Shown: one piece after another, positions 19,355-28,842 of the stretch
How positions within the stretch are numbered: position 1 is the stretch's first letter
Layout: each line of letters begins with the position of its first letter
Source: Marinitoga lauensis
GTDB lineage: Bacteria > Thermotogota > Thermotogae > Petrotogales > Petrotogaceae
Direction: 5' to 3'
Length of the DNA stretch: 64,000 nt
Assembly: GCF_004135675.1 (NCBI RefSeq)
Contig: NZ_QHLX01000002.1
Span: 310,001-374,000 of the forward strand
Notes under the pieces: generated by a model
Told to the model about the DNA's origin: nothing
The model's database searches: none
What the model saw: the letters and a program-made list of their open reading frames with translations, nothing else
Position numbers and translations under genes: made by a program

Positions 19355-20482
19355 TTGAAAATTGTACATGTTTTAAGTTATTTTAAACCAGATGCAGGAT
19401 ATCAAGAAAATCTATTAACTGTAGGCCAATATGAAATTGGAAATGATGTTTATATAATTACTAGTAGATATGAACCAGATTTTTCATTTAATAAAAATAG
19501 TAGAATATATGAATTGGGTGAATATGATTATAAAGGAGTAAAAATTATTAGAGTTAAAAGTTTATATGAAAATAAAAATAGATTTGTCATTTTAAAAAAT
19601 TTATATGTATATTTAGAAAAAATTAACCCAGATTTAATATTTTTTCATGATCATTCTCCCCAATTACTAACCTGTGTTCGATATGTAAAAAAACATCCTC
19701 ACACAAGATTAGTTGTCGACATACATTCGACATTAAATAATTCTATGAGTACAATTATTGGTAAAATATATCATAAAGTATTTTGGAAGAAAATAATTCA
19801 AAAAATTCAAAAATATTATTATAAAGTTTTTTATGTAGCACCTGAAAGTAAAGATTTTGCAATAAGAATTTATGGAATTAATGAAAGTAAATTAGAACAT
19901 TTACCCCTTCCAGGTGATTGTTCGTTGTTAGATAGATATAATGAAATTAGACAGAATGTTAGGAACAAATTTGGAGTATCTGAAAGAGAAAAGATTATTT
20001 TTCATACAGGAAAAATGTCTGAACGAAAAAAAACATTAGAAGTACTTAAAGCTTTTTCTAAATTAAGTAATGAAAATTATAAATTGTTTTTAGTTGGAAG
20101 TGTGGAAGATAAATTAATGAATAGTTTAAAAAATTTTTTGGAAAAAGATTCTAGAATTGAATATTTGGGTTGGGCTACAGCGTCAGAATTAAAAAAATTA
20201 CTTATTGGAGGTGATGTTTTACTTCAACCTGGATCATTATCACATGTTTTTATTGATGGAATATGTGCAGGATTACCTTTAATTCTTTCAAAAACTCCAC
20301 AAAATGAATATTTAACAAGAAATGGAAATGGTTTTTTAATTGAAAAACCCACAGTCGAATCTATTCTATATGCAATAAAACATGTTCTGAATGAAAATAA
20401 TCTTTATAAATATAAAGAAAAAACATTTGCTATTAGTAAAGAATTTCATTATATAAATATAGCAAAAAAATCTATACAATGA
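19355..20482 (+). CDS. Glycosyltransferase, GT4-like
   Basis: A 375-residue GT-B protein starting at TTG 19355 with AGGAGG seven bases upstream. The N-terminus MKIVHVLSYFKPDAGYQENL, the HDHSPQLLTC and VVDIHSTLN segments, and the donor half HTGKMSERKKTLEVLKAFSK, LFLVGSVEDK and PLILSKTPQNEYL are typical for group 1 glycosyltransferases. The frame is intact, unlike most neighbours. After it, IS sequences begin. The sugar it uses cannot be deduced. Confidence 0.75.
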   Translation: MKIVHVLSYFKPDAGYQENLLTVGQYEIGNDVYIITSRYEPDFSFNKNSRIYELGEYDYKGVKIIRVKSLYENKNRFVILKNLYVYLEKINPDLIFFHDHSPQLLTCVRYVKKHPHTRLVVDIHSTLNNSMSTIIGKIYHKVFWKKIIQKIQKYYYKVFYVAPESKDFAIRIYGINESKLEHLPLPGDCSLLDRYNEIRQNVRNKFGVSEREKIIFHTGKMSERKKTLEVLKAFSKLSNENYKLFLVGSVEDKLMNSLKNFLEKDSRIEYLGWATASELKKLLIGGDVLLQPGSLSHVFIDGICAGLPLILSKTPQNEYLTRNGNGFLIEKPTVESILYAIKHVLNENNLYKYKEKTFAISKEFHYINIAKKSIQ

Positions 20483-20586
20483 TATTTTATAAAGGAAAGT
20501 ATAAAATATTACAAAATTTTCAAGGCAAATCTTATAAGTAGAAAATAAATCTAATATTCTTTGTATAACTGAAAGAATGAAAGATG

Positions 20587-20790
20587 TGGATTTAACCTAA
20601 AAATTTGGGTACAAAAAAGTTAACAAGGAAATAATATAATGAAATCAGAAGGGAAGTGACTCATGTAAGTAAAAACGGCAAAAGATATAACAAGGAATTC
20701 AAAGAGCAAATAGTAAAGTTATATGCAATGGAAAAAAAGAGTATGGACTAAGCAGTGAAAATAGTATAAGTACGGTAACAGTAAAATATA
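20587..20790 (+). pseudogene. Decayed 5-prime end of an IS3 element
   Basis: This segment repeats in degraded form the left end and start of orfA of the IS3 element that begins at 20791. Both carry GGATTTAACCTAAAAA followed by AAAAGTTAACAAGGAAAT and an AGTAAAAACGGCAAAAGATA-like orfA start. Several deletions and a lost ATG show it is non-functional. The two copies stand in tandem. Confidence 0.65.
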
Positions 20791-20870
20791 TATGGATTTA
20801 ACCTAAAAAAGTGGGCACCGAAAAGTTAACAAGGAAATAGTATAATAAAATAAGAAAGAAGGTGACCCAT

Positions 20871-21146
20871 ATGAGTAAAAATGGCAAAAGATACAATGAT
20901 GAATTCAAAGAGCAAATAGTAAAATTACATGAAATGGGAAAAAAAGTGCATGAATTAAGCAGCGAATATGGCATAAGTAGGGTAACAATATATAAATGGA
21001 TAAAAGAAACAAAACCATTAGTAGAAGGTGGAATTAGTAAAAAAGAATATGAAAAAATGCAAAAAGAGTTACAGCAATTAAGAATGGAAAATGAAATATT
21101 AAAAAAAGCTACAGCCATATTCGCACGAAAACAACAAGAGAGATAG
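20871..21146 (+). CDS. IS3-family OrfA (helix-turn-helix protein)
   Basis: Ninety-one residues from the ATG at 20871, preceded by GAAGGTG. The protein has an HTH (YNDEFKEQIVKLHEMGKKVH then YGISRVTIYKWIKETK) and a C-terminal leucine-zipper-like helix MQKELQQLRMENEILKKA. OrfA proteins bind the IS ends. An A7G run near 21099, within LKKA, is a typical -1 slippage site that would fuse OrfA to OrfB. An in-frame upstream GTG at 20862 is a less likely start. Confidence 0.85.
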   Translation: MSKNGKRYNDEFKEQIVKLHEMGKKVHELSSEYGISRVTIYKWIKETKPLVEGGISKKEYEKMQKELQQLRMENEILKKATAIFARKQQER

Positions 21147-21538
21147 TAAGATTTATAGAAAAATACAAAAAATATTACCCTGTAATAATGATATGTAAAG
21201 TATTAAAATTTCCAAGGAGCACATATTATAAAGCAAAAAATCGTAAAAAAAGCAAGCTAGAAAAGTTCAATGAAATACTAGATCAAAAAATATTGGAGAT
21301 ATATTATGATAGTAAAAAACGCTATGGAGCACCAAAGATACAAAAAATATTAGAAAAGACTGGTATAAAGGTTAATATAAAAACAGTTCAAAAGAGGATG
21401 AAAAAATTAAAAATCCGATCAATAGTAATAAGAAAATTTAAGAATCACAAAACAAAAGAAGGAATCAAACAATTGCTAAACATAATAAATCGGGATTTTG
21501 AAACAACAACGATAAACCAGAAATGGTGTGCGGATTGA
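21147..21538 (+). pseudogene. IS3-family OrfB, N-terminal fragment
   Basis: From before 21188 the -1 frame encodes VIMICKVLKFPRSTYYKAK, then YDSKKRYGAPKIQKILEKTG (the HTH_21 domain) and ends at NQKWCAD, exactly where the rve integrase core with the first catalytic Asp should begin. It stops at 21538 next to the inserted IS3 element, so the catalytic DDE domain is lost. Confidence 0.8.
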
Positions 21539-21570
21539 CCCCTAACTATTGGAGATAAAATAAGAAAAGC

Positions 21571-22553
21571 TTATTTTTTCACACAAACAACAAAGTCATT
21601 AAAATTAATAGATTTAAATTCTTCAAGATTATTATTTTGATCAGAAAAAAGATTAAAAACAAAATCTGGAGTAAAATAATGTAAAGAGCCATGAGGTCTT
21701 AAATTATTATAAAAGTAAATATATGAAATATAATAATTATAAACATCTTCAATATAATTAAAATCAATAGATTCAACAAACTCATGTTGAACACTAGAAT
21801 GAAATGACTCAATATAAGCTTGAGAATTCGGATTATTTTTGTAACCAAATTCGTGTGTAATATTTAGTTCTTCCATAAAAGCAGCAGTAATTTTAGCAAA
21901 TGTCCATTGTCAGTTCTGATAATAAGGTAATCAGGATCAGCTCCTCTAAATACAATAGCTTTGCTAAGAGTAGAAATAAAATCTTTAGCTTTAATAGAAT
22001 TACCGATATAAACACCAACAATAGACCTATCAAAAGCATCGATTATGCTAAGTATGGGAATATAACCATCATATTTAGTAGGGATAAATTTAATGTCAGA
22101 TTCCCAATATTGATTAGGTTTAGTAATATCATGGTTTTTAGGTCTTTTTCTTAGATGTTTAGGGTGATGATGATAATTTCTAATAAGATTTAATTCTTTT
22201 CTTAATCTGTGAATCTTTTTGTGATTAATAATAATATTATACTTTTGTCTAAAAATAGCAGATAACTTCTTAGAACCCAGAGTTTTGTAGAAAAATTCAG
22301 GATTCAAAGGGTCATCAACAGATAACAATTCAACAAGCAATTGTTTAATATATTCATCAAAAACTTTTTTACCATCAACAGTATAGAAATGACCTTTAAA
22401 ATAAAATTTTCTGTTTCTTTTAACAACAAAAAACAATCTATTCTTGTAATAAAAAGTAGAGGGTTTAATGTTGTATTTCCTGAGAAGGAAATACAAAGAA
22501 ATACCAAAATTAGTAAATTTAGAAATGATCAACAAATCACCAATAAAAGTCAC
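21571..22553 (-). CDS. IS3-family transposase OrfB, one apparent frameshift
   Basis: Reading the minus strand from 22553, the protein includes the HTH_21 region GSKKLSAIFRQKYNIIINHK, then the rve core with NQYWESDIKF (first Asp), YLIIRTDNG (second Asp) and, after a frame change near 21905, NPNSQAYIESFHSSVQHEF (Glu). Restoring one C in GGACAT gives DNGPFAKITAAF and joins both parts into about 327 residues, so all three catalytic residues would be present. The start is probably supplied by -1 frameshifting from OrfA rather than by the first ATG. Confidence 0.78.
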
Positions 22554-22658
22554 TTTTTCCAGTTTTGTTTTTTTTCAAAAGTTTAATTTCATCTTCTTGA
22601 ATTTTAAGAAGTACATCTTTTTCAAGAAGAAGATGTTCATAATATTCAAGTTTCCTTT

Positions 22659-22949
22659 TTAAAGAATAGCATCATTGGAATTATTATCAGATTTAACAAT
22701 ACCAACAGACTCATAAATAAAAGGAGGAACCTTAGAAATATCAGAAATAATAGAGTTAGGTCTTCCTTTTTTAGAATTAAAAATGTTATCATCATAACCA
22801 GAATCCACATATTTTTTAATCCATCTAGAAAAGGCAGATTGAGAAATATTATATTCAGAACAAATATCGTTTTGAGATTTATCAGAATTAAGGTATTCCT
22901 TAACAACCTGAAGTTTAAAATCAGAAGGATATTTTTTCTTTTTTCTCAT
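22659..22949 (-). CDS. IS3-family OrfA
   Basis: Ninety-six residues from the ATG at 22949, preceded by AAAGGGGTG. It starts MRKKKKYPSDFKLQVVKEYL and has a helix-turn-helix (QNDICSEYNISQSAFSRWIKK). It binds the element ends and supplies the N-terminus of the OrfAB fusion. The C-terminal part after about residue 70 differs from typical OrfA proteins and may be shifted in frame. Confidence 0.72.
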   Translation of the reverse strand: MRKKKKYPSDFKLQVVKEYLNSDKSQNDICSEYNISQSAFSRWIKKYVDSGYDDNIFNSKKGRPNSIISDISKVPPFIYESVGIVKSDNNSNDAIL

Positions 22950-23235
22950 ATAAGACACCCCTTTCATTTCTTTAGTTTAATAATATCATTTTCTTATTTT
23001 TTCTCCAAATTTTCCAAGGGGTGATTACGATAGAAAAAGAATACACAGTTCTATCAATTACATGACTTCACAAGAAAAAGTATATGAAGCATTAAATTTG
23101 TTAGAAAAAAGTTGCATAAATTAAAATGCTATTTTTGGTTAAATTTAGACTATCCATTGATCTTGGATAAGACTAATGTGTTAGAATAATTAATAACAAA
23201 AAATATTTTCTAGATAAAATTAGGTGGTGCTTTTA

Positions 23236-24453
23236 ATGAGAAAGTTTTTTTTAAATTCTTTTTTTAACATAATAGCTACTTTTATTCCAATTTTTGTGTT
23301 GCAATTTTACATACTTCCTAAAATAGCATTAAAAATGGATAAAGAATATTATGGTCAAGTATTAGCATTAATATCATTAATAAATTTATCTGTTGCTATT
23401 TTTGGGAATGTATTAAATAATTCTAGATTGATTCAATCTAAAAAATATGAAAAATTAGAACATAAAGGTGATTTTAATATTTTGTTAATCATTAGTATAA
23501 TAATGGATATATTTTTTGTAATAATAGGGAGTATCTATTATGGTAAATTTTTAACTTTTTATGAATTAATTATTGTTGTGATAATCTCAGTTTTATTAGT
23601 GCTAAATTCATATGCAAGTGTTGAATTTAGAATAAAACTAAATTATAAAAAAATTTTATTAAATAATTTTTTAATATTTATAGGTTATATGTTTGGATAT
23701 CAGTTTTTTTTATATACACGGAAATGGATATATATATTTTTTTTTGGTAGTTTTTTTAGTTTTATTTATATTTTGATAAAAACTTCAATATTAAAAGAGC
23801 CTTTTAAAAGAACCAGTTTATTTAAACAAACAGTTAAAGAAACATCTTTACTTGCAATATCAGGTATTTTGGTTAGTTTGTTAACTTATGTAGATAAATT
23901 AATAATTTTTCCTTTGCTGGGAGGAGAAGAATTATCAATATATTTTGCTGCAAGTATTTTAGGAAAAACTTTTTCTTTAGCTGCAAACTCTGTAGTAGGA
24001 GTACTACTTAGTTATTTATCTAATATGAAGAGCTTTAATAATTTTTACTTTAATCTTTTGTTAATTATATCGATTGTATTTGGAAGCATTGGGTATTTTA
24101 TTATTATTCTGGTTAATAAATATTTTTTAGTTTTTTTATATCCACAATTATATGAAGAGGCTTTAAAATACTTAAATGTTACTACACTGTACATTATTAT
24201 AAGAACAATAGGTAATATTATGAATTCTATAATTTTAAAGTTTTTTAGTGCTAAATGGCAATTATTTATAAATGGAATTGATATATTAAGTTATATGTTT
24301 TTGTCTATTTATTTTTTAAAACTATATGGTCTTTGGGGCTTTTGTTTAGGGTTATTGATATCTAGTTTTATTAGATTGATATTAATAATAGTAATTTTTT
24401 ATTATAATAAATATAATAGATTTGATTTAAAAAATTTTGCACCTAAAAGTTAA
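23236..24453 (+). CDS. Polysaccharide flippase (Wzx-like), second copy
   Basis: A 405-residue protein with about twelve hydrophobic helices. It starts MRKFFLNSFFNIIATFIPIF at the ATG 23236 with AGGTGG nine bases upstream. Charged loop features such as VDKLIIFPLLGGEELSIYFA near residue 217 resemble the conserved central part of Wzx and MATE exporters. The frame is intact. It lies at the end of the repeat-bounded cassette, after three glycosyltransferases and the Wzy-like gene, so it probably exports that cassette's repeat unit. Its sequence differs clearly from the other two flippases. Confidence 0.78.
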   Translation: MRKFFLNSFFNIIATFIPIFVLQFYILPKIALKMDKEYYGQVLALISLINLSVAIFGNVLNNSRLIQSKKYEKLEHKGDFNILLIISIIMDIFFVIIGSIYYGKFLTFYELIIVVIISVLLVLNSYASVEFRIKLNYKKILLNNFLIFIGYMFGYQFFLYTRKWIYIFFFGSFFSFIYILIKTSILKEPFKRTSLFKQTVKETSLLAISGILVSLLTYVDKLIIFPLLGGEELSIYFAASILGKTFSLAANSVVGVLLSYLSNMKSFNNFYFNLLLIISIVFGSIGYFIIILVNKYFLVFLYPQLYEEALKYLNVTTLYIIIRTIGNIMNSIILKFFSAKWQLFINGIDILSYMFLSIYFLKLYGLWGFCLGLLISSFIRLILIIVIFYYNKYNRFDLKNFAPKS

Positions 24454-25140
24454 AAAGAAATGGGGAGAACCTTATAAGTAAAAATGGATAATAGAAACGA
24501 TTTAAGGAATAAATAGTGTTCTACCTCAAATATTAGAGAAGGTAAAAATAAAAACTTATTTTTTCACACAAATAACAAAGTCATTAAAATTAATAGATTT
24601 AATTTCATATAATTCAATATTGTTAATTTGATCAGAAAAAAGATTAAAAACGAAATCTGGAGTAAAATAATGTAAATAACCATGAGGTATTAAATTATTA
24701 TAAAAATAAATATATGAAATATAATAATTATAAACATCATCAATATAATTAAAATCAATAGATTCAACAAATTCATGTTGAACAGAAGTAGGAATAAATT
24801 TAATATCAGATTCCCAATATTGATTTGGTTTAGTAATATCATGGTTTTTTTAGGTCTTTTTCTTGGGTGTTTGGGAGGATAATGATAGTTTCTAATTAAA
24901 TTTAATTCTTTTCTTAATCTGTGAATCTTCTTGTGATTAATAATAATATTATACTTTTGTCTAAAAATAGCAGATAACTTCTTAGAGCCAAGAGTTTTGT
25001 AAAAAAAATGAGATAAGATTATCAACAGATAATAAATTTATAAGTAATTGCTTGATATAATCATCAGAAACCTTTTCACCATCACTGGTAAAAGAAAAAC
25101 CTTTAAAATGAGGTTTTCTGGTTCCTTTAACAACAAAAAA
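24454..25140 (-). pseudogene. Truncated IS3 element B copy with internal deletion
   Basis: Between the flippase and repeat copy 2, the minus strand carries OrfB sequence closely like that at 21571-22553. It has the C-terminal KSINFNDF region (about 24575), then jumps from the Q-H-E-F-V segment straight to the KFIPT segment near 24790, deleting the catalytic Asp/Glu region. It then continues through GSKKLSAIFRQKYNIIINHK. Bases 24454-24550 also contain a degraded start of IS3 element A on the plus strand. Nothing here can be functional. Confidence 0.72.
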
Positions 25141-25853
25141 CAAACTATTCCCCATATATTTTAATTCATATAGAAAAGGCATATGGAGAAATATTATATT
25201 CAGAACAAATATCGTTTTGAGACTCATCAGAATTAAGGTATTCCTTAACAACTTGAAATTTGAGATCAGGAGAAAAATTTTTATGTTTTCTCATTAAACT
25301 CACCTCTATCTTTCTTTAATATTAGAAACCAAGTTTCTTATTTTTTCCAAATCTTCTAGGTGGAATTGTGCTAGAAATCAAATGCAATAACGGGGTGAAG
25401 AAAAAATATGAAAAGTTGAGGGAAAAGGGAAATAATCCATTAAAAAGGATGCAAGCAATAGTAGCAATAGGATTAAAAATGTTAAGAATAATATTTAAAA
25501 TAGCAAAAAGTAAAGCAAAGTATGACACAGAAAGGGTATATGTATAGGTAAAATGCAGAATTTTCCAATTATGAGAAAATCCTTAATTTAAGAAAAATCG
25601 AACTCACTATCCTCAAATAGAACGAAGGAATGTAAGGAAACTCAAAAAAATTGATTCAGCTGGAATAAAGGGCTAGTTTAAGGCAAAAAATAGTGAAGGG
25701 ATAAACAAAACAGAAAAATAAAAATAATTTGGAAGTAAGCCAAAGATTAAAATAAATACAAAAAATATAAAAATATTTTATGATAAGCTCGTTTTAAATA
25801 ATAAAAAGAATGAAATTTGGGAGATAATAGTAATTCTATCTTAAAAAGGGGGA
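25141..25853. repeat. 0.7-kb direct repeat, copy 2
   Basis: Nearly identical to 13514-14225 and in the same orientation. It ends in the GGGGG that serves as the ribosome-binding site of the GNAT gene. Because the two copies bracket about 11 kb of glycan genes, homologous recombination between them would remove or swap that cassette. It holds the same OrfA start fragment (from 25294, minus) and IS110 C-terminal remnant (to 25548, plus) as copy 1. Confidence 0.9.
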
Positions 25854-25859
25854 AAGAAA

Positions 25860-26327
25860 TTGGATTTTAAGTTAAGAAGTTTAAAGATAGAAGATATAGA
25901 ATATATGTTTGAGTTTATTGAAGATGAGGAGATTTCGAGCAATTTTATATTTACAAGGTATCCTTATTCTAAAAAAAAGATGATAGACTTTATAAAAGAA
26001 AGTTGGGAAAGTAAAGAAAATCTCCATTACGCAATAGAAGTAAATAAAGAATATGCTGGAACTGTAAGCTTGAAAAATATAAATTATATTGATAGGCATG
26101 CTGAATATGCTATTGTACTGAGAAAAAAATATTGGGGTATGGGAATATCCACAAAAGCAACAGGAGAAATATTAAAATACGGTTTTAATGCAATTAATCT
26201 CAATAAAATATATTTAAATGTATTATCTACAAACAAGAGAGCTATAAGATTCTATGAAAAATTTGGTTTTAAAAAGAAGGGATTTTTAGAAAACATGTAT
26301 ATATTAACGGAGGATATTGTGATTTAA
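25860..26327 (+). CDS. GNAT N-acetyltransferase (RimJ/RimL-type)
   Basis: A 155-residue GNAT protein starting at TTG 25860 with AAGGGGGAAAG upstream. The acetyl-CoA site is visible as YWGMGISTKATGEILKYGF (about residues 95-113), and the final strand-helix reads NKRAIRFYEKFGFKKKGF. GNAT proteins transfer acetyl from acetyl-CoA to an amine. Two kilobases downstream lies a pathway for a 3-amino-3,6-dideoxyhexose, so it might N-acetylate that sugar, as WecD does for another dTDP-amino sugar. That is inference from position; the known FdtC/QdtC enzymes belong to another fold. An IS110 element now separates it from the pathway genes. Confidence 0.75.
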   Translation: MDFKLRSLKIEDIEYMFEFIEDEEISSNFIFTRYPYSKKKMIDFIKESWESKENLHYAIEVNKEYAGTVSLKNINYIDRHAEYAIVLRKKYWGMGISTKATGEILKYGFNAINLNKIYLNVLSTNKRAIRFYEKFGFKKKGFLENMYILTEDIVI

Positions 26328-26515
26328 TATGGTATTGCATGTTTAAAGATGATTTAAAGTTATAGTCTCCGGTCTTAAATCAAGAGTGGAACGAAAAAAA
26401 ACAAAAAAATTAACAGAATTGTAAATGGTATATACGATAAATGAAAAAAGGAATAAAAAGGATTATGCACAAAGTGCAGAGACAAAGAGAATATTAAATT
26501 GGAATTTTTTAACTA

Positions 26516-27702
26516 TTATGAAATATCTTTTAAAAAGACCACCTTTTTAGAAGGTTGAGATAATTCGATAGGGTTATAAGGGACATTATTTTTAAGCATA
26601 TAGAAAATACTTCTAAATAATTTTCTAGCAGTTAAAACGACAGCAGCTTTGTGAATTTTACCTTGAGCTCTTTTCTTTTTGTAATAAGCTTTAGAAACCG
26701 GGTCATTCATAATAGCTAAAGAAGCAGCCTGATAAAGATAATAACGCAAATACTTATTACCCTTTTTGGATAAATTTTTGTGATTGTCAATTTTTTTACC
26801 GGAGTCATTTAAATCCCAACGTAACCCAGCATAAGAAGAAAGCTTAGAATCAGATGCGAAATTATCAATATTAACAATCTCAGAAATAATAGAAACAGAT
26901 AAAACAACAGAAACACCTGGAATAGTATCAAGAGTTGTATTAATACGTTTAAAATATAATTCTAGTTGTTTGTCGATACGCTTGATTTGAGATTTTAAAA
27001 GTTTAACTCTATCAAAAGCAAGAGCAATATTAAAATTGGCTGTATTAAAATCATTTAAAGTAGAACGATAAATTTTAGTAATAATGGATTTAAGTTTTTT
27101 AGCAAAATCAATACCAAGTTTTCTTTTTGATAAAGAAGCGACAATATCAAACAAATCTTGAATGGACATATTAACAATATCATCAGCAGAATAGTCGGAT
27201 AAAATAGTTAAAAGAGTTTTTGATAAATTAAGTTTCTTAGATAAACCTGGGAAATAAGCAGCAATCAACTCAGCGAGATAAGTTTTTTCAGCAGCAAGCT
27301 GATGAGAAATATGGAATCTAGAGCGAGTAAGTTCTCTAAGAGATTCAAAAAAGAATCCTTAGGAACAAAAGGAGTAAGATTCTCCGGGAATTTATGAGCA
27401 GTTTTTTGAATAATTTTAGCGTCTAATTTATCAGTCTTAGGCCAGTTAAGGATCTTTCTGGTATTAGAAACATCATAAGGAGCAACAATATATAAATTAT
27501 TAAATCCATGAGATTTAAGAAAGATAATGATATTATTAGAATAAATACCAGTAGGTTCTAAGACAAAAAGCAACTACTTATCTTTAAAAATAGAAACAAG
27601 TATCTCATAACCATCGATAGAATTATCAACAACGCCTTTGATAGAATTATTAAGGAAATAATCAAGCTTATCTTTAGAAACATCAATACCAACAAACAAC
27701 AT
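26516..27702 (-). pseudogene. IS110-family transposase (stop codon and frameshift)
   Basis: Reading minus from the ATG at 27702: MLFVGIDVSKDKLDYFLNNS gives the first Asp of the RuvC-like DEDD domain, then an in-frame TAG near 27575 just before LLFVLEPTGIY, then TDKLDAKIIQK with further catalytic Asp. The frame shifts near 27300, and the rest encodes the Transposase_20 domain with TIPGVSVVLSVSIISEI, SYAGLRWDLNDSGKK and the conserved serine region up to the end at 26516. Two lesions mean it is either dead or affected by sequence errors. IS110 enzymes recombine DNA guided by a structured bridge RNA encoded by the element. Confidence 0.85.
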
Positions 27703-27900
27703 AAAAACACAACCTTTCTAGATTAAATTCTAACTCTGGGTATATAAGAAAAGAGTCTCGCTGTATGTAGGAGCTAATGCTCATTCTCCGGTAGCAATTC
27801 AACTTATATACCAAAGTTAGTCAGACTTTTTAGAGCACTTAAAGTGCAAGAGGTGATAGAATTACTATAGTTAAATAATAACTCAGAGTTAGAATTCTTT
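27703..27900 (-). ncRNA. Candidate IS110 bridge RNA region
   Basis: This 200-bp non-coding stretch lies immediately upstream of the IS110 transposase, where IS110-group elements encode their bridge RNA. It is rich in structure: TATATAAG 27741-27748 pairs with CTTATATA 27803-27810; inside, GAGC-TAAT-GCTC (27771-27782) forms a hairpin; GCACTTAAAGTGC near 27835 is palindromic; and AATTCTAACTCTG near 27726 is inversely repeated near 27884-27896. The location is established for the family; that this sequence is the bridge RNA is inference. Confidence 0.55.
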
Positions 27901-27963
27901 TTTTAAAAATAATTATCAAATTTATTAATTATTCAATAACAGTATACACGAGAGGTGAAAAAA

Positions 27964-28842
27964 ATGAAAGGTATAATATTAGCAGGTGGAAGTGGAACTA
28001 GATTATATCCTATTACACACGCGATTAGTAAACAATTATTGCCAATTTATGATAAACCCATGATATATTATCCTTTATCTATATTGATGTTAGCAAAAAT
28101 TAGAGACGTCTTAATTATTTCAAACCCAGAGTATGTAGATTTATATAAAAATTTATTTGGTAATGGAAATCATTTGGGAATGAACATTGAATATAAAATT
28201 CAAGAAAAGCCAAAAGGCTTAGCAGATGCATTTATAGTGGGTGAAGAATTTATAAAAGATGAGCCAGTGTCTTTAATACTTGGAGATAATGTATTTTATG
28301 GAGTTGGATTTAGGCTAATATTAGAAGAAGCTTCAAAACTAAAAGATGGTGCATTAATATTTGGGTATTATGTAAATAATCCTAGAGATTTTGGAGTAGT
28401 TGAATTTGATGATAAAGGGAAAGTATTATCTTTAGAAGAAAAACCAGAAAATCCAAAATCACATTATGCAATTCCTGGATTATATTTTTATGATAATACA
28501 GTTGTTGAAAAAGCAAAAAGTTTAAAACCATCAAAAAGAGGGGAATTGGAAATAACAGATTTAAATAAAGAGTATTTAAAGGAAGGTAAGTTAAAAGTAA
28601 GTTTATTGGGAAGAGGTTATGCCTGGTTAGATACAGGCACATATGATGGTTTAGCGAACGCAACTGATTTTGTAAAGACAATTCAAAAAAGAACAGGATT
28701 ATATGTGTCTTGTATTGAAGAAATTGCATATAGAAATAAATGGATTGATAAAGAGCAATTAATAAAATTAGGAAAAAAGTACGAAAAAACAGATTATGGA
28801 AAATATATATTGAGAATTGCAGATGAATTGGAGGAAAAATAA
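27964..28842 (+). CDS. rfbA: Glucose-1-phosphate thymidylyltransferase
   Basis: A 292-residue enzyme with the signature [20 protein letters not shown] at its start, [26 protein letters not shown] (metal-binding Asp), and [20 protein letters not shown]. It makes dTDP-glucose from dTTP and glucose-1-phosphate. I chose the ATG at 27964, seven bases after GAGAGGTG, over a GTG at 27955. Its stop overlaps the ATG of rfbB by one base, showing an operon. Confidence 0.95.
   Translation: MKGIILAGGSGTRLYPITHAISKQLLPIYDKPMIYYPLSILMLAKIRDVLIISNPEYVDLYKNLFGNGNHLGMNIEYKIQEKPKGLADAFIVGEEFIKDEPVSLILGDNVFYGVGFRLILEEASKLKDGALIFGYYVNNPRDFGVVEFDDKGKVLSLEEKPENPKSHYAIPGLYFYDNTVVEKAKSLKPSKRGELEITDLNKEYLKEGKLKVSLLGRGYAWLDTGTYDGLANATDFVKTIQKRTGLYVSCIEEIAYRNKWIDKEQLIKLGKKYEKTDYGKYILRIADELEEK

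Larger units (their letters stand above)
21566..23000 (-). mobile_element. IS3-family element B, inserted inside element A
   Basis: A nearly complete IS3 element on the minus strand: orfA starts at 22949 and orfB ends at 21571. Partial copies of the same element lie at 24555-25320 and, as small fragments, at 13585 and 16760. The right boundary is marked by a short sequence (about 22992-23030) that matches the start of an IS256 transposase remnant at 39806-39836. Exact terminal repeats were not resolved. Confidence 0.7.
20791..23170 (+). mobile_element. IS3-family element A, interrupted by a second IS3 element
   Basis: The left part runs from 20791 (GGATTTAACCTAAAAAAGTG) through orfA and the first third of orfB to 21538. 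A fragment encoding the end of an IS3 OrfB (RIHSSINYMTSQEKVYEALN, stop at 23124) reappears on the plus strand at about 23037. Between them a minus-strand IS3 element of another subtype is inserted. About 120 codons of orfB, including the DDE core, are missing at the junction, so element A is dead. The right boundary near 23170 is approximate. Confidence 0.65.

Noticed and set aside
21188..21538. Independent small gene starting at the ATG 21188
   Set aside because: The sequence is the HTH_21 part of an IS3 OrfB, normally produced by frameshifting from OrfA, and it is truncated by another insertion.
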